DNA of 64,000 nucleotides from Isochrysis galbana (Eukaryota > Haptophyta > Isochrysidales > Isochrysidaceae), in NCBI GenBank assembly GCA_018136815.1, contig CM030931.1, forward strand, positions 3,412,873 to 3,476,872, given 5' to 3'. The notes under the pieces were generated by a model. That model ran no database searches. It worked only from the letters and a program-made list of their open reading frames with translations, and was not told the origin of the DNA. Both the position numbers and the translations under genes were made by a program. Below, piece after piece: positions 42,073 to 54,487 of this stretch (the first letter of the stretch is position 1; each line of letters opens with the position of its first letter).

Positions 42073-45000
42073 ATGAGTGGGAGCATGGCCCGGAAGGAAG
42101 TATGGCGTCCAGAGGAGGACGCCATCATCTTGCACGCCGTTTCCCTCCTCGGCCCGCGCTGGGCCCAGGTGGCCTCACAGCTGCCTCTGCGCTCTGAGGC
42201 GGCGGTCCGCAATCGCTACCTGAGGCTCAACAAGGCAAGGGAGGCGCGAGAGCTCGAGAGTGCGCTCGCGGAGATGCTGCCTGACACCCTCGAGCCGTAT
42301 GGACTCACCGCGGAACTCGCGCTCACCGGGCCGAGCCAGATGGAGGAGGTCTCGCCCACACTCTTCCGCTCGCTCGACGAGATGCTCGCAGTGGCGAGCG
42401 AGCGATGGCTGCGCAAGGAGGAGGTGCTGGACGTGCTGCTCCATCCCGATGCATATGGACTTAGCCTGACTGATGAGCTCGGTTGCCGCGAGCTCCAGCC
42501 CGTATCGGGCACGCTGCTGCTGATCAATAAGGCACTCAACCGCAATTTCCGAAACGACTCACTCATATGGCGCACACGGCAGCTAGCGCGCGGCGGCCGC
42601 GGGCTGGCTGAGACGCATGAGCGGCTCAAGGTGCGGCGCGGTCGGCACACGCACCTCCCGCGATAGCCCACCGCCAATAGCCGCTCACCGCGCACCCTGC
42701 CCGCATCTGACCGCAGGTCGATGGCTCGTACGAGCTCATCTGTCGGTACTCAACCACAGTAGATGGCTCCATCTCGCGCCGCATCTACTCCCGCATCGCG
42801 GACAAGGACCTAGTACTCGTCCAGTACTTCGCCGCCGCACCGGTAGCGTACGCGCCCGAGCAATACCAACCCGCGTCGCAACCCGAGCATGTGTCCGACA
42901 GGTCGGTCGGACATCCGGGGGCCGCCTTCTCCTCGGCCGCCATGTCGCTGGTGACAAGAGAGGCAACAACAGGGCAGGCAGACGCGCTGACAGTATCCTT
43001 CGGAGCCGGCGAGCTGTTGGCGTGGCAGGAGCAAAGCCCGCAGGCGCTACAGCAGCAGGAGCATCCGCGAGGGCACGCGCCAACGCCTCTGCCCGCGCCC
43101 GCCGACGCCACCGGCAGCCCGACACTTGCTCGCCTGGCCGAGCTCGAAGCGGAGTTGGCGCGTGTTGTGTTCGAGCGGGAGGCGGAAAGAGCAGCCGCCC
43201 GGGAGGCTGCCAACGCAGCGGCCGCGCGCATTGCGCAGCTCGAGGCATGCGTGAGACGTCTAGAGGAAACGCCGCCCGGTCCATCCGGTGGCCGTGAAGT
43301 GTGTGTGCAAGCCATAGTGAAACACGAGGCTGGCAGCGGCTCGCGCGCGTCTCCTTCTGCAGCGTTGCAGCATCCGCCCTCGGGCTCGACTTTGGGCCTG
43401 GCACGGGGTTGCTCGCTGCGTTCATCGTCCGAGTCGACGCCGTGGACCTCGCCGCACATGCTACCACTCGCTGGTAGCACGGCGTTGGCGTTCGAGGCGC
43501 CCGCGTCGCCTAAGGCTCAGGCGAGCGTGAGCGGCGTGCAGTCAAGCTCCTTGCAGGCCGGACTCTCCGCGCTCTTTTCGCCCTTGCCGGCTGCAGTGGC
43601 GGCCGCCGCTATACCCGACGCGAGCCCGACGGACTTTGCCCGGCTCACCTCGATGACCTCGGCTGGCTCGGCCGAAAGCGAGGGCACCTCGCCGCTCGGC
43701 ATCGCGTTCCACTCGGTACCCTCGATGATGGCCTCCCCTGCTGGTGCTGGCCTCACACCCCTTGCTGCGCGCATGGTGGGTGCACTGCCGGGTAGCCCCG
43801 GCGCGGCCTTCGATGGCGCCAGCTGGGCACCGGACGTCGTGATGGACACCGAGCCGTCTCCAGCCGCAGGCAGCCTCGAGAGCAGGGTGGACAGCACCAC
43901 CGGGCATCAGCTGGCTCTGGGCATGAGCGCGCACGAGTCCCCCGCGGGTGTGAGTGGCGGGCTGGAGGACGCCGGCGTCTATGAGCTTTCATCTGAGGCC
44001 TACGCCATGGCGGTCTCGCTCTCCACCGAGCTGGAGGTGGGGCTCGAACACCAGTTTCGCGAGCTAATTCTGTCGCTCAATCAGGGCGAGGAGAATGGTT
44101 GCGAGGCACAAGGAGCGGGCGCACGCCAGACACCAGCCTCGCAACCGCTTGGGGGGGGGGAGACAAGCACTGCTCGCAGCCCTGCCTTCGAGCCCTCGCC
44201 AGTCAAACCACCTTTCTCCCCCTACTGCTCGCGTTCTACAAGCCTATCGCCACACCGCAGCAGTGGCGACCTCGGCAGTACCAGCCGACCGGCTGAGGAG
44301 TGGTTGGCCCCGGGCGGGCATTCGGCCCCCGGGTCTTGGGCTGAGGGCGCGCAAAGGATGCGGCAGCCCAGCTTTGGCTCGCCATGGGTGCCGGGGGAAG
44401 CTCCCACCGCCAGAGCGGCCTCAAGTGACGGCATGCCGCGTCGCGACGACCTGCTCACCAACTATTTGGCGCAGATCGATCTCACGCGACTCTGCCGCAT
44501 ACAACTGCGCATCCGGCAGAGGCTGCAGTTGCGCGAGCGCCGTGTGCCTGGGCATAACCACACATTTTCGCGCCACATGGGCTCCGGCAGCTCTAGCGGG
44601 CTCCTCCTTCCTCGAATCGGCTCGCCTCGTGACGAGGCAGGTGCCGCTCTTCGGCTTGGCGCGAGCAGTTTAGGAGTCATCAAGGGCGCTCAGGTCCGCT
44701 TCCGTACGCGCAAGCACAAGGACTCGCGCCGCCGCGCCGCGTCGGCGATCGTGCGCTTCTACCGCAATCAGCAGCGACAGTCGCGATGGGGCGGGCGCGA
44801 CGACAAGCATAGTGCGGGCACGCACTCAGAGCACGGTGTGATGCTTGTCGACGGGCCTGACGTAAGGGCAACGCTGGGATCTGACACGGCCGTGCCAACT
44901 GCGAGCACCTTGCAGGCCCGCGCGATGCGTCTCTCAGCGGTCCGGCTCATCGAGCGCGCCTACTGGGAGTGGAAGTACCATGGAGAGCAAGCCAGGCTCG

Positions 45001-45431
45001 CCGCCGAGGGCAGCATCGATGGCGGTCCAGACAGCGAGCTCCACTCGTACCACGCCGAACGCCGCGCCTGCGCTGCGCGTTGCATCCAGCAGTACTTGAC
45101 GAGGCAGCAGTTCCAACAGCGGCCAGTGTCGCAGCCGGGCAGCAGCAGCGGCGGGCAGGCAGCGGCTCCTGGTTGGGGAGACGGTTATACCGCCGCTCAG
45201 CTCGAAGTCATCCGTCGCGTGCAGCGGAACTTCCGCGCGCATCTGCACAAACAAGCCGAGGCGGCACATGAGTTGCACCACACCTCTTTGCGCCAGGCTG
45301 GGGCCAATGCCGGCGCACATCCACATCACGCCCACTTGTGCGATATCTTGCGTCGGGTCTATCGCGAACGGAAGCAGCGGGCGGCTGAGGAAGCTTCGTC
45401 GCAGATGTGCGACATCTTTCTGACGGAGTAG
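42073..45431 (+). CDS. CAMTA-like transcription factor: Myb/SANT + CG-1 + IQ motifs
   Basis: Exons 42073-42630 and 42717-45431 (phase-0 GT-AG intron) encode 1090 residues. Residues ~8-52 form a Myb/SANT repeat (WRPEEDAIILHAVSLLGPRW, RNRYLRLNK). Residues ~95-220 are a CG-1 DNA-binding domain spanning the intron: RWLRKEEVLDVLL, SGTLLLINKALNRNFRND, ETHERLK then ELICRYSTTVDGSISRRIY and KDLVLVQYF. A short Glu/Ala coiled coil lies near 330-380, then a long disordered Ser/Ala/Gly region. The C-terminus has about five IQ-like motifs (AASAIVRFYRNQQR near 856, VRLIERAYWEWKY near 926, AARCIQQYLTRQ near 968, IRRVQRNFRAHLHK near 1015, ILRRVYRERKQR near 1063) that should bind calmodulin. No TIG/IPT or ankyrin region is apparent, unlike classical CAMTAs. 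A nuclear, calcium-responsive regulator is the likely role. Confidence 0.85.
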
Positions 45432-46131
45432 CATGGCAGCTTGAGGTAGCAAGAAGTTAATATAGCCATCAAAACATCTGAGCATTAGTACCACTTCTCC
45501 CACTAGCCTAGTACTATCACTATCCTTAGCCCGGTCACTCACTAGGAGGGTGCGAAGGGCACCATCGCTAATGGGCAAACGAGGACCTAAATAAGCTCCC
45601 TATAGGTTCTGGTATGAGAGATCAGCAAAAAAAATCCGGGGTCCTCCGGCAAAATTTTCGAAAAATACTCAATTTCAGGCCTCTGACAGCCGCGCAGAAA
45701 TATACAACGGGCCCCCTCCGGTATAATTTTATCGATGGCGTTCAAGCGCGCCTCTCGCAGCGCATTACGAAGCCATGGTCATCACCAGCAAACACGGTCG
45801 ATACAGCCTGGTTCTGTACGCACCGCAATACAATACTTCTATGATTTCATGGACTTGAACGTGTACGTAATTATCACAAAAACTATGAAGACGCTCAACG
45901 CTAAAATCGCCAAGGGATAGAGAGCCCAACTTCGACCCGCGACCGGCGGCGCCACGAGGCCGTTCTTGTGCCCGCTCACCGAGTAGATGCCGCATCACGC
46001 ACCATATCGCGGCATCCCGCCCTCACAGCCACGCCAATCGCGCCCGCCGCCCCCGCGCACCGCGTCGAAATCAGCCCTTTGCGGGCGCCGGTGATGACGA
46101 CGTCACGCCCCCAAGACGCACCGTGAGCCGG
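45432..46131. other. intergenic, no supported gene
   Basis: Holds a second copy of the short repeat GCATTAGTACCACTTCTCCC (45483-45525) and otherwise no recognisable coding signal. Confidence 0.45.
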
Positions 46132-46345
46132 GCCAGCATGGCTGCTGTGCTTGGTGTGGCCGGAGCCACGGGCCGTGTGGCGCGACGGGGGTCGCGCGCA
46201 CCTGCTCGGCCTCTGATGGCGGGCGCGGCCGCTTCAACAGCGACTGCTCCATGGGGGCTGGGGGGGCGCCCTCGGCGGGGGACCCGAAGGAGAGGAGGGG
46301 AGCGGCGGCGCGCTCCATGGCAACTGACTATAAAGTTAGTTGACT
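46132..46345 (-). mobile_element. 5'-terminal fragment of LINE family 2
   Basis: Minus strand: CAACTAACTTTATAGTCAG leader, ATG at 46318 and about 60 codons of ORF1 (MERAAAPLLSFGSPAEGAPP, KRPRPPSEAEQVRATPVAP) matching the ORF1 at 29971. Similarity stops near 46132. Keeping the 5' end while losing everything else is the reverse of ordinary LINE truncation. Confidence 0.75.
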
Positions 46346-46543
46346 CGTTTCCAAAGAGGAAACGAGCTTCGCTCCGACAGGATACCAAAGACAAAGGAAT
46401 GACGGGGGGAAGGGGAGGAGGTGGAGGGAAGGGAAATGAAGGGCGATGTCAGTGCAGATAGGAGGGTATCTTAGTACAGCAGGTGTGTAGCAGCCCAGAA
46501 TCTTCAGATGTGTTGTTTTTAGGATGCGGTGCGCGGTGTGCAC

Positions 46544-46736
46544 CCTAGATGGGAAAATACGGTGCAGGGGCCTGCAAATGCAAATACAGCCAAATACATA
46601 TGTATTTGGCCTCCGGCCAAATACATTTCAAATACATTCGAGGCCTACAACCCAGGACACGCTTCAAATACAGCCAAATACATTGTATTTGGTCTCTGGC
46701 CAAATACGGTAAATACGTATTTCCCATCTACTTTAG
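46544..46736 (-). mobile_element. intact Mutator-type MITE, 193 bp, 9-bp TSD
   Basis: GGTGTGCAC at 46535-46543 is repeated at 46737-46745. Ends are CCTAGATGGGAAAATACGG and GTATTTCCCATCTACTTTAG. The interior is built of ATTTGG/CCAAAT palindromes and matches the MITE at 13665-15675 once the mariner insert is removed, in the opposite orientation. Confidence 0.88.
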
Positions 46737-46829
46737 GGTGTGCACGTGTGCACAGAACAGCGACGGGAAGAGGGTGTGCCGGGCACACTTTTTAACTACT
46801 AAGACTGCCCTCGACCCGCGGCGCGCGCG

Positions 46830-47350
46830 CGCTCTCTCTCTCCTTTTCTCTTCTTCTCTGTCCCCGCCCCCCCTCTTCCATTTCAGCGTTGGCTTCTTTC
46901 ACCTCGTCTCTTTTCCCTTTACATCTCTCGGTCCGCCTCCGCTGAGATCTCTCTCTCTCTCCCCTTCTCTCCCTTTCCTTGGCTCCCTTTCCCTCTCTAC
47001 TTCTCTCTCTCTCTCTTTTCTCCTCCCTCTCGTCTCTAAGTCTCTACTCGCCCCCTCCCCCCCCTCTCTAACCGTCCAGCCGCCCCCCCCCCCCGCCCCC
47101 CCCCCAGCCGCGCGATCGCTCCCCGTCCAGCGCGAGCGGGAACCGCTCCCTCTCCCTCCCTCTCTCCCTCTCCCTCCCTCTCCCTCTCCCTCTCCCTCTC
47201 CCTCCCTCTCTTCGCTCTCACTGCCTCCCTGCGCGCCTGCCTCCCTGCCTCCCTGCTCCCCTCCCTCTCCCTCCCTCTCCCTCTCCTTGCCTCTCCCTCT
47301 CCCTCTCCCTCTGCCTCCCTCTCTCCCTGCCCCATTCCCCCCGGCTCTCA
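46830..47350. repeat. CT-rich tract upstream of the ABC transporter
   Basis: Impure CT and CCCTCT repeats with a C run near 47082-47105, ending just before the start codon at 47355. The coding strand is pyrimidine-rich throughout. Confidence 0.9.
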
Positions 47351-47354
47351 CGTG

Positions 47355-50300
47355 ATGCAGGCAAACTCCTCTCCCCCACCCTCAGCGCACGCATCATTCG
47401 ACGAGGCACTCTCGGCGGCGGAGCGCGAGGCGGCGGCCGCCGTCTCTGCCCTCGCACGCACGAGGGAAGCCGCGGCGCGGCTGCGCCAACGGTTGGCCTC
47501 CTCGTCCTCCTCGCGACCGTACGCGCCGCTAGCTGATGAGCAGAGCGAGGCGGAGCGGGAGGCGCAGGAAGAGACGGCGCTGCGGCTCTCTCTCGAGCGC
47601 GAGTCGGAAGGCTCAAACTGCTGCAGTGCTGCGCGAGCTTCCGAGCGTGGCTCGCAGCACGCCTCCGAGCGGCCGCCTTCCGCTGCGCACCGCAAGTCGA
47701 GTGAGGTGCACATGAGCACGCTGACGGAGCTGTGGGGCGCCGTTTTCAACGACCGGGAGCCGGCCGTCTCGTTGCGCAAGCTCTATTCGTTCGCGACGTG
47801 GCTCGATCTGGCACTGCTCGGCGCCTCCTCTCTCTTCGCCTTCGCTTCTGGCCTTTGCCTACCCGCCACACTCTACTTCTTTGCAGGCACGATGGACTCT
47901 GTTGGCCGAGCAATGGCCGGCGGCTTCAACGCCGACGCGCTACTCCAGCAGTCCAAGATGATGATCGTGGTGGGCCTGGTGTATATTGTGTGCACTGCGG
48001 TGTACACCGCGCTCGCCGACGTGGCCAAAGCGCGCCAGGTCGCCCAGTACAAGAAGCGTTACCTGCGCGCCATCCTCCGGCAGGACGTGGGCTGGTTTGA
48101 CACGTCCAACCCGCAGGAGCTCGCGACGCGCTTCGGCGAGGCGATTCTCGCGGTCGAGGACGGTGTTTCCTTCAAAGCGATGATGGTGCTCGAGGCGTGC
48201 TATACGCTGCTCTTCGCCTATGCTCTCGGATTCCACTTCGGCTGGGACGTCTGCTTGGTCGTCTTTGCTGCCTCGCCCATCGCGGGCGTCTCGGGCGCCA
48301 TTGCCATCTTCATTGCGCTCTCTGCCGGCCAGAAAATCACCGACGCTTACGCAGCGGCAGGCGCCATTGCGTCGGAGGCGCTCTCCTCAATGCGCACCGT
48401 CGCCTCGTTCGGGCTCGAGCGCGTGGTTGCGGAGCGATACGAGCGCAAGCTCGCGCGCGCCGAACGCTTCGGCATCTCCTTTGTGTGGCAGGCAGGGTTG
48501 GCCATGTCAGTGCTTGTCGCGTCCATCGCTGTCATGATGTGCTCAGGCCTGCTCTACGGCGGGCTAAGCGTCGCACGAGAGCAGAAAGCGAGCGTCTTTC
48601 AGTACGCGGTGGACATGACGTGGGGTGAGATCTTCGAGTCGATGGGCATGCTTGATAAGATGCGCGGCCGGCTGGAGGCGGCGCCACCACCTGCTCCGGG
48701 CGAGGGCGGCGGCGGCGAAGTTTTCGGCGGCCTCGGTGTACCCGACTGGGTTGACGTGGTCGGTGCGTTCGAGGGCGCGAGTGCTTGGGCGGCGTCCTCG
48801 ATCGGGCTCGACCGCGTCCATTACAAGTACTGCACGTACGATTGCGGCGACCAGTTCAACATGCTCAATCTTGATTTCCAGTCCACCATCTCGCTCGTAA
48901 CCCAGGTGTGGCCGGCCCGCTGCGAGCCCGCCAATGCTCAGGCCCTTCGCAACCTGCCGGCGCGTTTGCGTATGACTGGCCCTCGAGTAGTGCGACGCTC
49001 ATCTCCCACCTTTCCCCTAAGGAGCCGATGCCACTCGCCGCTCGAGATGCATTCCACGTCGCCGAGTGCGACTCCGACGCCTTCCCGCTCGAGCCGTTCC
49101 TGCTCACGTGCGCCACAGCAGGAGCACTCGCGACCAATGCGACGGCACTCCGCATGTTTCTCCAGCAGGGCAACGTCACCGCCTTCGCACAATACGCCCA
49201 GGAAAGCGGCTCGTACTTCCCTTGCATGCGGTCAGGAGCTACAGTGCTTCTAGCCATCTTCGCGGTGCAGATCGGAATGATGCACTTTGTCCTTATTGCG
49301 CAAAGCAGCGCAACCATCATGAAGGCATGCAAGATGGCCGCGCCTGTGCACAAGACGATCCAGCGGCGCCCCATCATCGACTCGTTCGCCCAGGACGGTC
49401 TCAGGCCGTCCGCCGTTTGCGGCGCTATCTCGGTGCGCGACGTCACGTTTGCGTATCCCGCGGCGCCCGACCATCAGGTGTGCCGAGGCTACTCGCTAGA
49501 AATCAGTGCAGGGCAGACAGCCGCCTTGTGCGGGCCGTCGGGCGCGGGCAAGTCGACAATCATCGCCTTGATTGAGCGCTTCTACGATCCCGTTACTGGC
49601 GCCGTCCTCCTGGACGGCGTCGATCTTCGCGAGCTCAACGTGCGTTGGTTACGGCAGCAGATCGGGCTCGTTGGCCAGGAGCCTGTGCTCTTCGTGGGCA
49701 GCGTCATGGAGAACATTGCCTATGGTAAGGAGGGCGCCACACGAGAGGAGGTCGAGGAGGCCGCGCGCAACGCAAACGCTCATAGCTTCATCATGAGCAA
49801 CCTGCCACGCGGATACGACAACCCCGTCGGCCAGGGCGGTGGCATGCTCTCTGGCGGCCAGAAGCAACGCATCGCAATCGCTCGTGCAATTGTGCGCAAG
49901 CCGGCCATCCTCCTGCTCGACGAGGCCACCTCAGCGCTGGACACGGCGAGCGAGCGCGTCGTTCAAGCTGCCATTGACACGATCATGCAGCGGCAGCGCC
50001 GGACGACCGTCACGATTGCGCATAGGCTCAGCACCATCCGCAACGCTGACACCATCGCCGTGGTCAAGGACGGGCGGGTTGTCGAGCAAGGCACGTGGGA
50101 CGAGCTGGTCGCGATCGAAGGGGGCGAGTTTCGAGAGCTTGCGCGGCGGCAGCCGCCGCAGACGCCCGCCATCACTCCACAGCCGACAGCAGAGGGTGTG
50201 TGCTCCTCCTCGGCAAGTACGGCAGGCGACGGCGTGGCGGGCTCGCGCGCCGGGGTTCACGTGCGACAGCGATTGGCCTCGAACGAGATCTTCTCATGGG

Positions 50301-52404
50301 CCAACGAGAAAGGATGCAAGCTGCACGCCGGCTCACAGGGCGACAGCGAGTGGGTCTTCTGGCGGCTGATGCGCCTGCAGAAGCGCGGGGATGGCTTCTT
50401 GCTCTGCGTTGGATCCATTTTCTCCATGGCTGATGGCTGTTCCGTCCCGATGCTTGGCTTCACCTTCACCAAGCTGGCGGTCTCACTCTTCCGGACGGAT
50501 CCGTACCGCATCGAGTCGGACGTCATCTACTGGAGCACCGCGTACGTTGCTATCGGTTTGATAATGGTCCCCCTCCTCACGTGCGAGGTCGGTATCTTCG
50601 GCACGACCGGCGAGCACCTCACACGCAACCTGCGTGCGCTCTCGATCCGCTCGCTTGTTCGCCAAGAAATAGGCTACTTTGACGACCCGGCGCATTCGGC
50701 GGGTGCCCTCACGCTCTTTCTGAGCGAGAAGGTCACACTCGTGCAGGCTGTCAACGGGGAGAAGCTCGCGGTTGCGATCCGGCAGCTCTCGACGTTGTGT
50801 TTCGGCACATGGCTCGTCTTCACGTACGGCTACTGGCAGCTCGGCGCAATCATGCTGGCGGCGGCACCCGTGATGGCGGTGACAATGGGCATCCTTATGG
50901 TGGTCGTCTTCGGGCTGCGCAACCCGCGGCCTAGTGGCGAGGGTCCGGAGGCGCAGAATAGTGTAGGCTCGCTTGTGGGCGAAGTTGTGCTCGGAATCCG
51001 CACTGTGGCATCATACGGCGCTGAACACCGCTTCTACGAGGCGTACACGGCGACAGCCGATGCCGAGGCACGGCGCGCCATGCTCTCCTCGGCACTGACT
51101 GGCCTTGCCGTTGGTATTGGCAAAGGGACCCCCGTCGTCTTCATCGGGGCGGTCAGCTACTACGGCTCCCTCCTGATCGAGGCTGACTTCAATAGCCTAA
51201 CTGCCGAGATCATGCGTATGTTCCTCGAGCCCGAGTCGCTATCTGACCCAAAGTTCGTCTCTGCCGACTTGACGACCGGCTGCCTCAACGCGCAAATATA
51301 CACGTTATTGGAAAAGTTCCTTGTGCCTGTGATGGTAATATTTTTCATGTCCATCGGCATGGGGGCTGTGGGTGTCATCGTCACAGACTCACAGGTACGT
51401 TTATCACGGAATACGGGGCCTACTATACTGCTCTACGCGCCGCTCGGGCGCTGCGCTCTCTATGGAAATAGGCGCTCGCTCGGTTGATTCACCAATCCTG
51501 CGTCTCCGCGTGCACGTTTCCATGTCTCTTAGCCTCGCCCCTGTTTTGAACGACTCAACCTTCGTAGAATGCTCTCCAAGCTGCTCGGCTGCTATTCCAG
51601 ACGCTCACACGGCGCTCGCGCATCGACCCCACCGATGACAAGGGAAGCACTCTGCCCCATCTTCGTGGGGACATTTCTATACGCGACGTCGTTTTCGCGT
51701 ACCCGGCGGCGCCCGACCACCTCATCTGCAACGGCTACTCCCTCGAGATCAAGGCGGGCCAGACCGTCGCCCTTTGCGGACCTTCTGGAGCGGGCAAGTC
51801 AACTCTAATCTCGCTCATCGAACGCTTCTACGACCCACAACAAGGATGCGTGTGCATCGACGGTGTGGACCTGAAGCAGCTGAACGTGCGCTGGTTGCGC
51901 CGACAAATTGCGTTGGTGGGCCAAGAGCCGATACTCTTCCTAGGCACGGTCGCAGAGAACATCGCGTACGGCAACGAGGGGGCGACGCGTGAGATGGTGG
52001 AGGAAGCAGCGCGTAGCGCGAATGCGTTCGACTTTGTGATGCAAAACCTTCCTCACGGGTTCAGTACCAACGTTGGCATTCGAGGTGGCATGCTTTCTGG
52101 CGGTCAGAAGCAACGCATTGCGATTGCGCGCGCCATTGTGCGCAAACCGGCAATCTTGCTTCTCGATGAGGCAACGTCAGCCCTTGACACGTCGAGCGAG
52201 CGCATCGTCCAAGCTGCCATCGACGAGATCATGCAAAAGCAACAACGGACGACGGTCATGATTGCCCATCGACTCAGCACGATTGAAGGCGCTGACTTGA
52301 TCGCGGTTATCAAGGCGGGACGCGTCACCGAGCAAGGGACGCACGACCAATTATTAGCTCTAAATGGCATTTACTCAGATCTTGTGAACGCTCAGAATGC
52401 ATGA
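47355..52404 (+). CDS. full-length ABCB (MDR/P-glycoprotein-like) transporter
   Basis: ATP-driven exporter with two membrane and two nucleotide-binding domains, about 1620 residues. Start is ATG at 47355, preceded by CT tracts. A 130-residue charged N-terminus precedes the first membrane domain (about 47770-48590, TM6 at about 49235-49300). NBD1 has GPSGAGKST (~49536), LSGGQKQR (~49848), LLLDEATSALD (~49915) and IAHRLST. The second membrane domain spans about 50380-51390. NBD2 in the last exon has the same motifs (~51778, ~52096, ~52155, ~52263). The last intron is 51395-51567 (GTACGT...TAG, phase 0; SQ joins NALQAARLLF). The frame changes between about 48905 and 48960, implying an unresolved intron or a frameshift. 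All catalytic residues are present, so it should be active if the break is spliced. Confidence 0.88.
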
Positions 52405-52860
52405 GTGCATGAGGTGACCCCACTTGAGAACCGGATCCCGAGTAGTCGGGCACCAAGCGCCGATCATCGATAATTGGCGGCACGGCCGCAGCCTCCTTGG
52501 TGCACACTCGCCTCCATACGTACTTTGCGCGGATGGGAAGAGGGGGGGGGGGGGGGGGCGAAGTCTACATCGCGAAACAAGCTTTCTCGATGTGACCCAT
52601 CGTACGTGAGTGAGTGAGCGACGATCCCCGATTCTCCGGAAGTGCATGCCATTTCTTTGCTTCACCTATTGCTCTATTGCTATTGCCTTCGCTTCTTTAC
52701 TTTCGCCTTTTTATTTATTAGGTGGGCGATGGCGGGGCTGCCGCGCTCACAAAGCCATCCTCGCCACTAGCATGCCGCGGCGTGCCGCCGCGCTGCGCAC
52801 ACCCCCGTCGTGGCCGGTATGCAAGGACATGTGCCCCCGCTTTGCGAGCGCTTAGCGCAC
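52405..52860. other. intergenic, no supported gene
   Basis: 3' flank of the transporter gene with a poly-G run near 52540-52558; nothing coding recognised. Confidence 0.45.
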
Positions 52861-52879
52861 GGGCTTGGACTTGCTTGCC

Positions 52880-53205
52880 GTTCAACAATAGGACACCAGA
52901 TACTAGTAGTAATACTAGCTCCGAAAACCATCGTAAACTGCCCCCCAGAATCCACACGTGCAGACGGTGTGGCCGCTACCGTGAAGATTCGTGCCACCTA
53001 ACGTTGTGCGTTGTGCCTCTCGACGTCCAAAAAAACATCTTACCTTTTAGAAGATTCACGAGACTACACGCACCCACTTGGGGCCCGGTAACTAGTACCT
53101 CCCAAGCGAGAAGCATTCATTCATCACTACCTAACAAGAGTCTGCAATTTAAGATTCGGTTGTTTTTTTACACCACTGCCTCCCTCCCGTGGGACCTATT
53201 TTAAC
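52880..53205 (+). mobile_element. probable LINE ORF2 C-terminal fragment
   Basis: The frame contains TCRRCGRYREDSCHLTLC, a C-x2-C-x8-H-x3-C knuckle, followed by VVPLDVQKNIL, comparable with the end of ORF2 in the LINE at 5537-8557 (CRFCG...H...C, then ATEQIFTYI). No RT motifs and no TSD located. Confidence 0.45.
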
Positions 53206-54487
53206 CCCACACCCCACACCCCACACCCCGTTTCCCCCAAAAGGAGGGTGTGTGGTGTGTGGGGGGGGGGGGGGTGACCCGACTTCTTCTTCTTCTTTTT
53301 CTTGAGCGCGGCTTTTTGCAACATCGCCTCCGGCTCCGCCTTCCGGGTCAGCAAAACGTCTTGTCCACCATGGAGAAGGGGTAGAACTTCACTTTCCAAA
53401 ATGCTAGGAGGAGAAGGAAATACAGTGCGATGACGGCCAGTGCAGGGCAACCCGCGAGGTCGTCTCCTGCTGAGCGCAGCCTGGGCCTGTAATTTAACGT
53501 TAATACGGCCGGGTTTTTGCTGTTGAACAGCGTAGCACCGCATCCGGTCGGCGAGGTGGGGCTGCAGCGGAGTCTGAGATAGAAGTTGGCGCGTACTTCA
53601 CGCAGCTGACCGTAAGCTGACCGACTCCAACTCGTTCATCGGGAATCGGGAAGGCAGCTTAATGTAGCTGTTTGAGGCCGCGGATGGCGGCCGGTCAAGG
53701 AGATACAAAGCCGTAGTCAAATATTTCATTCTGAACGCCGACGGGGTGTCAGCGATGGACAGCTTCGACGTCATCTACACGAATGGCCCCTCTTCCCTCT
53801 TCCTCCTCTCTTCCCTGCCCCTGCGGCTCGGGCCTCGGGCCCATGGCGCGCGCCTGCGGCCCCGCTTCAGGTCCCTAGGTGGCCTGCAGGGGCCTCTGGG
53901 TGCCCAGCTCACAGGGCAGGTGAGGCTGGGGCATGGGGCATGGCTCTGGCCCCTTCTGCCTCTCCGTGCCTTTGCACGTCGACGCGAGCTGGCTGGTGGC
54001 TGGGTATCCAGAGGGATCTAGAGGGAGGAGGAGGGTTGGCCAGAGCGATGGGCTCGCTAGCGAGGGCCAAGGCGTGCGTTCTAGGCGAGTCTGTGGGGAG
54101 AGGAGTGGGTCAGCAAGGCAGTGTGCTCCTGGCAAGCCATAAGGCATGCCAGGAGGGTGGGTGGTTCCTCCCCCACAGCTGGGGAGGAATGGAGAGAGCG
54201 AGAGAGGGGGAGGGTCGTGCCCCCCCCATGGGCCATGGGCGGACTAAGTATAAATTTAGATGGATCGTCATTGCATGACATACGTGTCATATCACACCCT
54301 GACTCGCGTGCACAGACCGACCGTCGAGGTCGCCATGCATCATGATTGAATCATCGACGGGGCTTCGGCGAATAGGCTAGGTTTGGCAGCTCAACTTAGG
54401 CCCTACAGCGCCCAAACTGGCTACAGGGGCTAGAAGAGAACTAGCGTAAAGGAGCAGCAGCCGGCTCGGCCGGATCCGCACCCGTGA
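53206..54487. other. intergenic; several motif-less ORFs
   Basis: Includes a CACACCCC/GTGTGGGG inverted patch with a poly-G run (53205-53275) and a Lys-rich minus frame near 53280-53540 without domains. A minus-strand ORF at 54290 has an AT-rich leader (AAATTTATACTTAG) recalling LINE 5' ends, but the protein has no match I recognise. Confidence 0.4.

Noticed and set aside
41562..42212. ORFs running across the N gap
   Set aside because: They join unrelated sequence through unknown bases and overlap the first exon of the CG-1 gene on the wrong strand.
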